A stretch of DNA of 64,000 nt from Lucifuga dentata (GCA_014773175.1 VXCM01003404.1:88995-152994), one strand, 5' to 3'. Shown: positions 9,552 through 21,654, counted from the stretch's first letter. The notes: generated by a model not told the origin, from the sequence alone. A program made the numbers and translations.

Positions 9552-11391
9552 TTAAAGGACAATACCAGTGATTTTGCATGTATAAAGACAGAAATCTTTG
9601 TCTGTGGCACCAACATCTCTAGAACCCGGCACTGTATGAAGTTGATATTTGTGCAGTGTTGCATGTGAAGTTGTTTGGATGAGTGGTTCTCAAATTGAGC
9701 TCTGTTGGTAAAAAGTAGTCCACATGGCAGGATATGCTCCAGGCACGGCAGCATATGCTCCAGTCAAGTGCCACAAGTTCAACCTGACCTCCTGTACAGC
9801 AAACATAGCTAGCTCACAAGGACGTGCAGAAGTTGTTGAGAAGTTGAAGTTGTTTTGAGGGCGCTGTGTAGGTAAAAAATAGTTATGTTTCACTATATTG
9901 AAAGCTGAACTTTATGCTGTACTGGAACAAATAGCTAACAATGCTATTGAGAGATAATGCTATTGTTAGCAAACCACACTTTAGCAAGTGTTGCTAACTT
10001 ATGATAGCCATGCTGCTACTGTGTTAGCTGCCAAATACAACTATGCCATGCTACTACTGTTTTAGCTACCTAACACAACTACACTAACGTCATATTATCT
10101 ACAGTTACAGATCAATTGTAGTTGTTGTACACTGAAGGGAAATAGAATTGGAAGAGGTTATGATGTTCTAGCTTTGTATGAAGGGAAAAGTGGCGCACTG
10201 ATCTGTTCCACACAGGCACGTTTGTTATTAATGTTATTTCATTGCTACCGCTACTCTCTGCCTCTGTTGCACTGCTTCCAGTGCAGCTCATATAAATTAG
10301 AGCTTTTATCCAATCAGATTTTCCCCCTGTGCTGTCTCCGGGTAAAAAAATCTAGCCTGAGGCCTTCACAATCTCCAGTGAATCTCCTCTGCTATTCAAC
10401 CAAATGGGACGATGTTGTTGACTGTCATATTCTTTAACCAATCAGATTTTGAGTTTGCCATGTTGGGCGTATTCTTTTACACGTCAGAGCCTTCTAGCTG
10501 GCCTTGGCCTACGTCATCAGAGTACAGCATTATGCTAACAGCTAAACAGCCTGCCAGAAATTCATCAGAAGAAGAAGAAGAGGGCCGGTTAGCTTAGCTA
10601 ACTCAAGTAAACCTAGCTAGCACGTAACGGAGCATTAATGTTTATTTAAACTTTCTTTCTTGATGTTTAGAGTTTTAGATATAGAGCTTTAGATTTTTTT
10701 TTAGATTTTTACTTAGCCTTGTTGTTGTTTTAATGCACAATGGCTGAAGGAGGAGAAGAAATGGATTTACAACACTTTTTTTCACATTTTGGAACTGAAA
10801 TGCACTGATAATGTACAGCCGTGTGGTTAAACTCTTTCTAAAGACAGAAAGGAGGATGGACTTTGTCTTCAGATGATGAGCAGCTTTGGTAAGTTTGATG
10901 GATTTTTATGTGGCTGGAATCTGTGGAGAAGCCTGTTGAATCTGATTGTGTTATTTGTGTTTTACAGCATTTTTGCTTACTTGCTGGTCGTATGAGTAAA
11001 TGTGATGGTTGTTGTGAGTTTATTCTTGTTTCTTGGTAATGACACTGATTTAGGTTATGCCATGTTTATATGTGATGCAGCGTCCTGTCATAATGCGTAA
11101 TAATGCTACATCGTATTCATGTCTCTGCAGTTAGTGTGTTGTAACTGTCATAGGTGTTGATCCTCGTGTTAAATCACTTTATTCCACTCGATAAAGCTTA
11201 CTGTCACTGTGAATATGGGCTGGTTATGTTGAATAACAGCAGCCTATAGCCCTAGTGTCATGGTGAGGTTATTAGAAGGTGGTTTAATTGCAGGAGGATA
11301 GCTCTGAAGGCCTGGGTGTAAAATACACCACTGGTGTATGCAGGTTGCATATTGGGCTGAAACATGCAAAGCCACTGCTATAGTCCTTTAA
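9552..11391. mobile_element. Long TTAA element, possible parent of the foldback family
   Basis: The left end TTAAAGGACAATACCAGTG then ATTTTGCATGT and the right end AAACATGCAAAGCCACTGC then TATAGTCCTTTAA are inverted copies of the ends of the short foldback elements, but the 1.84-kb interior is different. It carries a CCAAT-like AACCAATCAGATTTT stretch (about 10437), a short start MAEGGEEMDLQHFFSHFG at about 10740, and GGTAAGT and TCTCTGCAG signals that look like an intron. No transposase frame survives. TTAA targets with TTAAAGG ends recall the T2/Kolobok type described in Xenopus; that assignment is tentative. Confidence 0.65.
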
Positions 11392-11876
11392 AGGTGACAT
11401 TAACAGATTTCCATGTTTTTATTTTTACTTAGGTGTTTATTTTAAAACATTTGTAATACTTTAATCTGCTTCTGCTCTCTCTTACTGCAGTATCTCTTTA
11501 CACAAACTTCTTATTTTAGTCGCCTCCTCAAAAGCCTGCCAGCTGTGACAGTGAATGCTGGCCAAACACTGGCTCATTACCCCCATATTTGGTGTGTGTG
11601 TAACCAGGTTTAGATTTTGAATATAGAAGACTGATAACACACAGATAATTTTGAATTGTCTTTTTAAAAAAATTTTTAAGCATTCAACAGGTTAACCTGT
11701 CCAAAGCTCAATGTGTTCCTGTAAACCTCCAGCTCTGAAGAATACTGATGGTTTTTGACTGCTCACCTACTCTCCTTGAAGCTTTTCCCATCTAGTACCA
11801 AACAAAATGATTCCTTCTTCTTTTTTTTTTTTTTTTTTTTTAAGGTATAAAACACCGAGTACAACATTGGCCTTAC

Positions 11877-11987
11877 TGTCTCCTGTGTCCTGCGAGTCCA
11901 AAATGCCTGATTCCTGGAGTGATCGAATACAGGAATCCACCAGCTCCAAGCCTGTCGTCAGCTCCTCCTCTATGTCCTTCTGTCCAT
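11877..11987 (-). CDS. ctnnd2: ctnnd2 exon encoding the [19 protein letters not shown] segment
   Basis: This 111-nt exon encodes 36 full codons. It includes [19 protein letters not shown] and [12 protein letters not shown], matching human delta-catenin just after the coiled coil with only a few substitutions. It starts with two bases (AT, completing an Asp codon if the previous exon ends in G) and ends with one base (A). The donor is GACA/GTAAGG and the acceptor is TGTGTAG. The acceptor is odd: a (TG)n microsatellite lies directly before TAG, and the nearest pyrimidine-rich stretch is about 40 bases further upstream. The exon cannot follow the 46410-46522 exon directly, because 2+2 bases would shift the frame, so a missing exon is implied between them. 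The 3' phase fits the next exon at 4563 exactly (A+GA gives Arg). Confidence 0.95.
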
Positions 11988-11988
11988 C

Positions 11989-11990
<2 letters not shown>

Positions 11991-12028
<38 letters not shown>
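11991..12028. repeat. (CA)n microsatellite abutting a splice acceptor
   Basis: On the transcribed strand this is (TG)n ATGTGTAG, directly before the exon at 11987. See the finding on this acceptor. Confidence 0.95.
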
Positions 12029-12033
<5 letters not shown>

Positions 12034-12134
12034 ATAGGGAAAGAGAGGGACTTTTAGGCACATTTGCTTACTTAAACTGCACAATTTTGCCCTAAATTCA
12101 CTTCATTATGCTACTTCTTCCATCCTTTGGGAGA

Positions 12135-12835
12135 TTAAAGGACCATACCACCATTTTGCATGTTTGAGCCTAATACATTGAATTTTCATGAATGTTACGT
12201 TACTGACAATCATTTCCCAAATCATAAAACCATATTTCAGGTTTCCTGATATTTTGCAAACTCTCTTTTGTGAGATAAAATCCTCTTTCTCTTTCAAAAT
12301 CAAATATTCAAGTGATACACCCACCTTAAAAATCGATGTTTCTCCTACTAATAGTTACACAGCCTTATGAAGTCACAGTTGTTAAAATTTTTCAATAAAC
12401 ACAGGTCTTCTTTTGGGACTATATTCCCTGGTGGAGACATACATTCACTCCATGCTTTTTATTGTGCTTTAACATTAAAATTTCAAAGCTTCGAAAAAAC
12501 CTGAATACACGTCTTGTTGGTGATGATGGATTACCTATCCCAAGAATGTTTCAAGTATCAACAGTTTTTAACAGATATTAATAGCATACCAGAATGAACT
12601 GAAACCAATGGTGGTCCGGAAGGTAGGAAAAAACTTTTTAATTCACCATTCTAGTTTCTCTCTTGAATATCTCTCACTTGAATATTTGATTTTGAAAGAT
12701 TAAGAGATTTTGCAAAATACCAGTAAAGCTGAAATACAGTTTTATCCTTTGGGAAATGATTGTCAGTAACGTTACATGTATGAAAATTAAATATATTAGG
12801 CTCAAACATGCAAAATGGTTAGTATAGTCCTTTAA
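12135..12835 (+). mobile_element. TTAA foldback element (family M), near full-length copy
   Basis: Runs from TTAAAGGACCATACCACC to GGTTAGTATAGTCCTTTAA, with TTAA at both outer edges. The outer ~100 bp (GCATGTTTGAGCCTAATA, ACTGACAATCATTTCCCAAA) return as inverted sequence at the other end, so a transcript could fold into a long hairpin. No coding capacity. Confidence 0.85.
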
Positions 12836-13725
12836 GGGTGTTTTCAGACCTGTAGTTGCTTTGCTAAGGTCCAAACCAAAAATTGTGCTACAATGTCACA
12901 TCTGCTGCTTGGTTTATTTTGGTTTCACATGATAATAAATGCTGTTGAACCAAAATATATATAAAATCAAACGTCATGTGAGAACACCCGCTATGCTCAT
13001 TGGTAAGAAATGTCTGGAGGAGGGAGAATGAAAATCAAAAAATAAAAGTTTACTATGCCGGGAAAACTAAATAACATGGAAGAAACACAGAGTTTGGGAT
13101 GTGAGCTGAGCTGAGCTGCAGTCATTATTTTGGCCAAAAACCAAGAAAATATGGCAGCCAAAGCTGAATTTGACTTCAAAACAAGGTGTGAAAAATCACA
13201 CGTTGCTTCATATGATGTGAAGAAGTCATGCTGCCTTCAGACATCTGCACAGGTGAACATAGCAACATACTAACATACAACATGCTAACCTTCTATATAT
13301 TCATCTGAACACATGTTAAGTAAGACTGATATGTTACGACCACTTCACAGCATCCATTTCAATTGCTGTTTCTAATCAAAGGTGCTGTAAAGTTTGTTTT
13401 ACATTGGGTGTGTTTCAGTTTTTATTAAGGAATGCCTGATGAGAAACTAATATAAAACAAACTTCACCACAGTTGTAGTTACGTGTTAACCAATTGTAAC
13501 CATCTCCGGTTCTAGATCGATCAGTAGATCAATAGATTACCCTGCAGTCGGTTTGAGACTATTGTGGATCATTTTTATGCCATAAACAAAGCACTCCATG
13601 ATTTGAACTGGTGTGGACTCGAGTTTTATTGTTGTGTTTACATACGGCCACAAATCAAACTTAAGAGGGAACTGCACCAGAGTCCAAAACAAATGCACAA
13701 ATCAAACAAAGTTTGAAAACACCCT
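12836..13725. mobile_element. Non-autonomous TIR element (family H), copy 1
   Basis: Starts GGGTGTTTTCAGACCTGTAG and ends GTTTGAAAACACCCT. The interior carries GTCCAAACC near the left and TGGTGTGGACTCGAG near the right. A second copy with the same ends is at 60783-62116. It directly abuts the foldback element at 12135-12835. Confidence 0.65.
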
Positions 13726-13801
13726 CAGTCATACTGGCTCCCACATGGACATGTATTCTTTGTTTAGCTTTCCATCGCTCACCCATCAAGTTATAACGAC
13801 T

Positions 13802-14290
13802 TTAAAGGACCATACTACCATTTTCTTACCTTCCAGACCTCCATTGGTTTCAGTTCATTCTGCTATTAAAATCAACTTGTTGATACTTGAAACGTTCTTG
13901 GGATAAGTAATCCATCATCACCAACAAGACATGTATTCAGGGTTTTTTTCTAAGTTATGTAATTTTAACGTTCAAGAGCAATAAAAAGCGTGGAGTGAAT
14001 GTATGTCTCCACTGGGGAATATAGTCCCAAAAGAAGACCTGTGTTTATGGAAAAATTTAAAGGACCGTGACTTCATAAGGCTGTGTAACTATTAGCAGGA
14101 GAAACATGGATTTTTAAGGTGGGTGTATCACTTGAATATTTGATTTTGAAAGATTAAGAGATTTTGCAAAATATCAGGAAAGCTGAAATACAGTTTTATC
14201 CTTTGGAAAATGATTGTCAGTAATGTAACATGCATGAAAAAAAGAATATATTAGACTCAAACATGCAAAATGGGTGGTATGGTCCTTTAA
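13802..14290 (-). mobile_element. TTAA foldback element (family M), copy with a shortened arm
   Basis: TTAAAGGACCATACTACC at the left, GGTGGTATGGTCCTTTAA at the right. The left arm lacks the GCATGTTTGAGCC...CCCAAAGCATA part seen in other copies; the right arm is complete. Confidence 0.82.
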
Positions 14291-14531
14291 CTTTGTAAGT
14301 TACAATTTTTTGTTATTCACCTCCTTATTAGCAACTAAGAGTTTCCTGATCATGGAATCCAGAGTAAGGGTAAAGCCTTGGTCAAGGGTAAAAACAGGTC
14401 CAGCCACAAATCTTTTGGGATGCAGGTCTGAGCAGTCAGGTACCAGGCAGACTGCCAGAGGATGGCTGATAACAAAGCCAGCATCTTAAACTTTGGAGGA
14501 ACATTAATGTCTTATCAAAAGACAGATAATT

Positions 14532-14547
14532 TGTGTGTGTGTGTGTG

Positions 14548-14594
<47 letters not shown>
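14532..14594. repeat. Compound (GT)n(GA)n microsatellite
   Basis: GT units at 14532-14548 followed by about 22 GA units. Confidence 0.95.
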
Positions 14595-14596
<2 letters not shown>

Positions 14597-15519
14597 TTGG
14601 TTAAAAAGTCGATTTAGGAGACTAATTTTATTGATTGCAGGCGCTGTTGGTAAAACATTTCCGCCACTTTTACGGCTTTACCTTCGATTTATGCTCCCTG
14701 TCACACATATGTGCACTCCCCAAAAATCATTTTTAAAACTGCAGTTGTTTTAGTTTAGTGAGCGATGACATGATCAAAAGACCAGATCTGGGAGGGTGAA
14801 GGGTTTTCCTCTTTCACGACAGAGTAAATACAGCTTTGCGAGGTGGAGTGGCTGCAGCCTTCAGCATGAAACGGCTTGACTGCAGAGCTTTGGCCAGACT
14901 TGGGTTCGTCATCTCTTTGTTGGCAGTGGTCGCCAACTCTGCCCTCAGCTAATCAATCTAGCTAAGCTCTCCAAGGTGTCACACAGGAAGGGGAGGGGGT
15001 AATGCATGGCTGGTGTTGATGCTGTCAAATGAGATGTCAAGGCTAGAAAGGTGCATTGATTTGACTTTCAAATCATCTCAAGGCTTTCACATTAGTTCAT
15101 TCATGCTGTCCATAGAAAAACACCACCCAGCTGCCACCCCAAACACCTTATACTAAATGCAGAGAATTAGGCTTATTTAAACCTACAACTAAAATGTGAT
15201 CTTTTTATCTGGATAAGAACATCTGGTGTCAAGAGTTGGCTTTCACCTTGCATTAAAAGGCATTCATGTTATCTGGATTTGTGTTTACTCCTTCTGGATC
15301 TTCTGTTTTTTTTATCCATTTTTCAAAATGACTAAAAGAAATTTGGGGTAAAATTTCACAGTCTGCATACAGGTAGCTATTAATGGTCACAAAGTCGCAA
15401 ATTCTATTCAAAATAACTTTATTTACAAAGAAATTGGAGCCAGGAAGACAAAATGGAGTGATGTTTTTAACTTGTGGACCTCCAACCTTAATGTGTTCAA
15501 ATTGCATTTATATCTTGCA

Positions 15520-16460
15520 TTAAAGGACCATACCAGCGGGTTTGCATCCAATAAACACTACCCGCATGTATGTTACATTACTGACAGTCAATTTCCAAAA
15601 CAAAAAACTGTATTGTAGTTTTCCTGTTATTTTACCAAAGCCCCTAATCTTTCAAAATCAAATGTTCAGGTGATACATCCACCTTAAAATTCAATGTTCT
15701 GCCTAGATATGTCCGAATGTCTCTGTAAAAGCCATCTTCTCCTGGGATCATCATATTCCTTTGTGGGGACATATAGTGTCTTCCATGCAGCTCTGTGTTG
15801 GACTGGTTAAATAAAGTTACTTAAAAAAATAAATAGATGTGTTCACTGTGATGTTATGCAGGTTACAAGAAATAGAAAATGAAGTTCATTTCATGTTTTA
15901 TTGTTCTTTCTATGATGATTTAAGGGCTGTATTTTTTTCTTTTGGCTGAATTATTATAAAAGGCTAGATGTGTGTTTAGGAAGGGAAGCTGTTTTTTTGC
16001 AGATTTTCTGTGTAACGTTTGGGAGAGAAGACAAAGTTCTCTGTTTCAGTTGTAAAGTTTCTGTATTGGGTTAACTCTTTTGATATTATTTTGGGTGTTC
16101 TCATGTATATTTTAGACATTTTCCTTTGTTTCAACACTGCAATAATATATTTAGTGTCTTATAAGTCCATGTGGACACTTTGTGTGCATGACACAAATAA
16201 AAATCAAAAATCAATCAAATCACTATCTCAACACGTTTTCAAGTCTCTACAAGTTGCTTTTTTTTTTTTAGCGTATTGGAAAGAACTGAAACCAACCGCA
16301 GTCTGGAAAGCAGGAAAAGGAATTCCAATATTTACTGGTCGTAGTATATTTACTGCATGGTATATTTTGGGAAACAGTTGTCTGCAACTTAACGTGTATG
16401 TGCAGTTTGTATGTACAGTGTTGGGCTCAAACATGTAAAATCGCTGGTATTGTCCTTTAA
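15520..16460 (+). mobile_element. TTAA foldback element, subfamily with GGTTAAATAAAGTTACTT, carrying a LINE insertion
   Basis: Left TTAAAGGACCATACCAGCG, right CGCTGGTATTGTCCTTTAA. Shares CTTTCAAAATCAAATGTTCAG, CCACCTTAAAATTCAATGTT, CTCCTGGGA and TTGGACTGGTTAAATAAAG with copies at 41335, 42478 and 47620. About 350 bp in the middle (15868-16215) are foreign. Confidence 0.78.
15868..16215 (+). pseudogene. 3' end of a LINE inserted in a foldback element
   Basis: Reads EVHFMFYCSFYDDLRAVF, a motif typical of the C-terminus of fish non-LTR retrotransposon proteins (H-F-x-F-x-C-x-x-Y-D-D-L-R). After a frameshift come fragments such as VVKFLYW. It ends in an A-rich tail (ACACAAATAAAAATC, then CAAAAATCAATC). 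Frameshifted and 5'-truncated, so non-functional. The exact clade is not assigned; the minus-strand fragment at 49040-49330 belongs to a similar type. Confidence 0.6.
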
Positions 16461-17539
16461 CATGTGTATATGGACCATTCTGCTGAACTGGTTCAAAGGC
16501 AGAGTTGAAAACATTTTTTTTTTTTTTTTTTATGGTCCATATCTGGATACAGATCACATTTGAATGTGAGCTGTAACTAGGGCCTGTCTGACCCAGATCT
16601 GCTTCTCTGCTCAGATGTTAGAATTATACTGTTTTTATACAACAAGCCTTTTCTGTTTGAGTTTGAGTCCAGACAGGAGTTCAACAACAACCTGCAGCAG
16701 ACACAGACGCTTGCACACGGCTGATGCAATATGCAGCAAAGCCTAAAGGCAGGCATTTCATAATGGCTGCCAGTGTAATGAGCTCAGACAGCAATATGGA
16801 AGGCAATCAATGGAGAACAACAACGCAAAATTTATGAGACAGTTTAAGAGGAAATATCACCTTGATTGTTCCAGCGAAATTTCTCATCTGCTGAACTGTA
16901 AAGACAAAGAACAGAAAACAAACAGGGTTAGAAATATGAGCAGGAAAATACTTTTTTTTTTATTGTTTTTTTGTTGTCCCAGCAGGACAGTTTTACATTA
17001 CGATGGCACTACTTTCACCAGCACCACACGTCATAAAGTGGCTCTTTCTCTCCCAGCTGTCCTATCAAACTCCATCCTGCAGTATATTGTCTATAAAGCA
17101 GGAATACACTGGTAAAACTATTAAAAAATAAAGACTATGTTGAGTTTTATCTTACTGTATCATCGCCGCAGGGTGAAAAGCTTGTCAGTGGAACACGCCG
17201 TTGCATCCCGCAGTTTAGGAAACAACAAGATTGTCAGTTTTATCGAAACCAATGTGATACACTCACGGATACATTTTTATCAAGCTCAGAACAGTTTCTT
17301 TAGGAGAAACAAAGCTTTCACTCAGCAGCACCGTTTGTGCTTATCTTCTCGTGAAAAGATTTCAGAACGATGACTTGAGATAAAAATGATTCTAAAGGGC
17401 AGTGAGATAACGGCTAGAAAGAGAAAACGTCAGTATAAATTAGGCCAGAAAGGAATCATAAAACCCATCAAAAAGGATCACAGTGAATCGAAATAATCAA
17501 GAAATCAGAGGTAAAATATTCCATAAACTGTCGTATGGG

Positions 17540-17945
17540 ACACAAATAGAAACACACACACTCATACATTTTATACATCTGAGTGCAACACAAAGTGGTT
17601 CACAAAACACACAATTAAATAGAGACAGATGGAGTTAAAGGTAATAAAAAAAAAATAGGCAAGTATATAAAATCAAGAAATTCAATTTAAACTATACAAG
17701 ATAAATGAACAAAATAGAAAAGCAAATAAAGTCAGCAAGTCATAAGAACAAGCTCATATATAAAATCAGGGTCCATATGAATAATAAAAGATAAAAATCT
17801 ATAAAATCAGAACCATAAAATAGATAAATGAATGAATGTGTGAATAAATACCAGTAAAACTGCATAAAAGCCCAGCTAAATAAATGCATTTTTAGCTTGT
17901 TTTTTTCCCCTTATTTCCTGTGGAAGATGGTTTTAAAGACTCAGA
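17540..17945 (-). repeat. Probable LINE/SINE 3' untranslated remnant
   Basis: A-rich sequence with CACAAAGTGGTTCACAAA and AAATAAATGCATTTTTAGC blocks, like the 'small figure, cell-of-repeat' 3' tails of fish L2/CR1-type elements. It resembles 51120-51370 (ATTACAAAGTGCTGAACT, AAGTCTTAAGACGGGTTTTA). No coding part. Confidence 0.35.
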
Positions 17946-17999
17946 GAATAGTGACTAAACGCTGAATCACAATGGTTGTGATTCATAAAAAAATCATGA

Positions 18000-18165
18000 T
18001 AACTCCACAGTGTCATGCTAAATCAGCTCTGTGATAACTGAAGCTCATTCATAAAACTTCTCTTGAGTTAATCAGAGCACTGTGTCACATTAAGGTAGCG
18101 TTGTCAGGTGTGTCACAGATAAAAGATCAGCGTATTAGTGAGCTGCTTCATATTTAAGTCACAAT
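18000..18165 (-). repeat. Dispersed repeat, inverted copy of 21655-21800
   Basis: AACTGAAGCTCATTCATAAA, ACTTCTCTTGAGTTAATCAG, AGCACTGTGTCACATT and GTTGTCAGGTGTGTCACAG recur inverted at 21655-21800. Probably a terminal part of family R2. Confidence 0.6.
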
Positions 18166-18335
18166 TTATCCTGATTCATCTGGTTTTAAAGCGACATTGA
18201 CACATTAAACCAGAAAAAAAAAAAAAAAAAAAAACATAAATTCTGCTTTAGAGCTCCACATTTTAAAAGGCTGACACAAAGGTAATAGATTAAACCCACA
18301 CATTACTCTCAGAAATGTGTGATTGTGTGTGTGTC

Positions 18336-18392
<57 letters not shown>

Positions 18393-18756
18393 GATGAAGA
18401 TGAAGAGAGCAGCAGATGAGGCTTGTTTACTGTGAGCAAACAAAAATGATGTAATGAAAAAAATCCCCGCTGTGACCTTTAGGGTGGCTCCGTACACAGC
18501 AGTTACGGTTTGGTGGCATCATACGTGTTTAACAAATGCTGATTAGTGAAAGTAGGAATGTTTGGTCGATGTTATTGGTTGATTCAGAATGGATATTTAG
18601 CAAATCTCACATCTGTAAGTAACCCAAAGCTCTCGCTGCTGAAGCCAGCAATGAATGCTAGTCGTTCCCCGCAGACATGGACCAGATGATCTTAAATCAT
18701 TCCATTGATTACCTCCATTCTCTGCATGCATTTGTGTGCATGTGTATGTGCGTGCA

Positions 18757-18803
<47 letters not shown>

Positions 18804-18923
18804 TATATGACGGATTGCAACGAGGAGCCAAGTGGTCCATGTTAATAGGACCCTCTGCCAACAAAGCCAACTCCTCATTCATCAGGTATTATTACACCAA
18901 ACAATACACCCTCACACGTGCAC

Positions 18924-18956
<33 letters not shown>

Positions 18957-18984
18957 GACACACACACACACACACACACACACA
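18336..18984. repeat. GA, GT, CT and CA microsatellites
   Basis: (GA)n at 18336-18388, (GT)n at 18739-18801, (CT)n at 18925-18945 followed by (CA)n to 18984. The sequence between them is unique. Confidence 0.93.
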
Positions 18985-19844
18985 GAAGCCATACACTTGC
19001 CAGTAGCCACACTAAAGCAAAGGAACAGAAGCTGAACTGAGTGTTTTTGCATCACATGAACCCCTTCATCTGTGCTGGATGTGGATTATTCTCCTGGTCT
19101 GGGTCTCGGATCTTGACATCCTGTGCCAAAGTTAGAATCTGACTCAATGTGTTCTTAAAGGGCAGGACGGGTTGGTCTCTCTGTTTATTCATCCCTCGCA
19201 TTTGCTCATGTCAAAATGCTGCCTCTGTTCTTTTGGAAAGGTTGATAGGAGGTGGCGACGTTATTTAACAAACACTCAGGATGTGATGTATGTAAAACCA
19301 AATTCAAGCTGAGCTCTCGCAAACAAACCTCGCCACAGTCTTACAGGAAAGAGGACAAATAGTGTTACCGTCAAGCGGGTACGTCAAAGTGACCGAAGCT
19401 GGAGTATAAAACAATCCAGAGAATTTCAGCGTACAGGAAAATAGATCAGACCAGACAGAACGGGATAAAATATAGAAGATTCAAGAGACAAGTGAGGATT
19501 TTATCTACAAATGTGTCCCAGCTGCATGGTTTGCATTTACACCTGGCTAGTTCTGAGTGAAATTTGACCATGATGCGTTCTGCATGCATCGTTTTCCTTA
19601 TCTGGATGATGTGAATAGAGATTATTGGCAATCTGCATAGGTTCAGGGAAGGGCAGGGAAGGGAACTACAGAATATCTGTATTGGATCAGATCAGGACAA
19701 TCCCTAATCCAATGGACAATATTGAACTGAATTGTGAATAATTGTTAGGATATGATCACCAGATTTCAAGAGGGATTCATAAAGTTTAGCGAAGACGTAA
19801 CGTGACAATATGGGTAAATATAGTCACTTTCCCTAACTCATAAC

Positions 19845-20100
19845 ACCTGTTACTTTTCGTGTTTGCCTTGAAAGAGGCATTACTATGGTACTTCCTAATT
19901 TACATGTCTGGGAAAGTGACTTATAAAACACATAAAACATATTGTCGTATAAAAATTAAGACATGTTTCATTCTGGTGATAAATTTCAGCTGGGTGACAT
20001 TTTAAACTGTATTTACTGTACCTCGTGTGTTAGTGATCAATAAATTTGATAGATGAGCCCAATCAGCTGATCAGTCAAATTAATTAAATGGTGAGTTTTG
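19845..20100. repeat. Dispersed repeat family R2, copy 2
   Basis: Shares GTGTTTGCCTTGAAAGAGG, ATTACTATGGTAC, TTATAAAACACA and CCAATCAGCTGATCAGTC with 2740-3075 and 51440-51656. Confidence 0.55.
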
Positions 20101-20863
20101 ATCCAAACTCGCAAAGGGCACTGCTGTCTTCTTCCAGCCTCACCCTCTCTCTCTCTCGCCCCTGTCCCACCCCACCCCCACATGCATGCACAGCGATCAC
20201 ACTGCACAGTAATGTGTAGATTTGTCTGTTATCTTTGGGTCACTTTTTTAAATCGTGGAGCTCAAAAGCAGAATTTATATTTTCTTTGCCAGTTTAATAT
20301 TGCTTTAACAGATGAACCAGGATAAAGTGTGACTCTTTGGTGGCATTACACTACAAGTCTTGATGCTCAAATTTTGCATTTGCCTTTGCATTTTGCCTAT
20401 ATCCGATTTTTTGTTCAGCATATTTACATTTTCTTTTTTAAGTGGCTCACATCTGATACCTGTATTTACATGTTTTGACCTGTAGCAGCCCGGACAGCTA
20501 TGCATGTGCACGTTTCTGAGCTGGATGTAAACAACATGCTTCAATGGACTAAGACGAGAGAACTATTTAAAAATATGATCAGCGGTTAAAACTTTCACAT
20601 GCAGAGAGAAACATCTGATATGTTGTGTAAGCATTTATCTGCCATAGCGACATGCATTTTCATCGGTTAATCACGGAGAAGAAGCAGGTGGTTGGACTTT
20701 TGCTGCTGTAACAGGAGTCTGTTATCACACACTAACATGTCTATTTGACATAAACATACATCAGTGTGTCTGGTATATATAGTATATTCTCCATTTCTAT
20801 TAAGAGAGAGCGTCATCATATTATTGATTACATCATTCATATGCTGAAAAGGAGGAATGTTAT

Positions 20864-21376
20864 TGTGATGACTCGTTTGGACTCTAATCATTTCCTGTTT
20901 TATTTTGTTAACTGGTTCGCCTTGTTGTTTTGTTAGTTTTACTTCCTGTCCTTGTTCTAGTTTCCCGCCAGTTTTCAGCATCACCTGAGTCCAATCTGCT
21001 AATCACTCACCTCTCTACTTATACAACCTACAGTTCCTTTGTTCTCTGCCAGATTGTCTTGTTCTCCGTGTAGTCAAGCTTTCCAGCGTTTTGTTTCAGT
21101 GTTATCTCTTGTGATTTCTCGTGTATGACCTTTGCCTGTTTTTGACTTGGATTTAAGCCTGTTTCTCGGTTGGATTTATCTGCTTTTGGTTTACCTGGAC
21201 TGTTTGGACTGTTTTTGGATTTTGCCTATTGCCCCTTATCTGCTCTGTCTGCCTTACTGACTGCCCACCTGTGTATGACCAGTGAAGCCGTCGTTAAACT
21301 GTGGATTTTTGAACCACACTCTGTGACTGTTTTTCGTATCCTGCATTTGAGTCTTTTTCTGGTCTAGGCCGTCACA
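20864..21376. mobile_element. Solo LTR with a 5-bp target duplication
   Basis: Begins TGTGATGACTCG and ends GGCCGTCACA, so it has TG...CA ends with a 5-bp inverted repeat (TGTGA/TCACA). The flanks are identical: GTTAT at 20859-20863 and 21377-21381. The interior (513 bp) is non-coding, rich in CTGTTTTTGACTTGGATTT-like phrases typical of fish LTRs. There is no internal retroelement sequence, as expected after LTR-LTR recombination. The family (probably Gypsy-like) is inferred only from style. Confidence 0.75.
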
Positions 21377-21654
21377 GTTATGTAGGAGTCGGAATGGGAA
21401 GGAAATTCCAATCTGTGTATTTAGACAGCAGTCACATTGATGGATATCCAATATATATCTGATTTATTTCCACGTATGCAAGTAGCCCAAAACGGATCTG
21501 AGAATATCCAATTCCATGTGGCTTTTTACCATTTACATCTTCAGGAAGTGTATCCAATAAGGTCATGTATGAGCAAAAGATCAGAATCAGGTGTCGCACA
21601 TGCGTGGTGGTTTACATAACATAGCGTACGTAACATACTGAAACGTAACCTAAA

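Larger units (their letters stand above)
4564..11876 (-). other. ctnnd2: ctnnd2 intron, 7,313 bp
   Basis: Contains poly-G and poly-A runs (5588-5608, 5931-5957), a small inverted repeat with a telomere-like motif (6241-6349), a truncated TTAA foldback element (7534-7955), a dense microsatellite cluster (8041-9180), a GC-richer unique stretch (9225-9480) and a 1.84-kb TTAA element (9552-11391). No exon seen. Confidence 0.8.

Noticed and set aside
9256..9555. Overlapping plus-strand frames with a repeated MAP.GSLCPAGFD segment
   Set aside because: The repetition is the 70-bp false duplication; the frames have no family resemblance and no splice support.
14420..14470. Minus-strand LWQSAW between CAG and GTACC as the missing microexon
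   Set aside because: The 22-nt length gives the wrong phase and no EEQF-like residues precede it.
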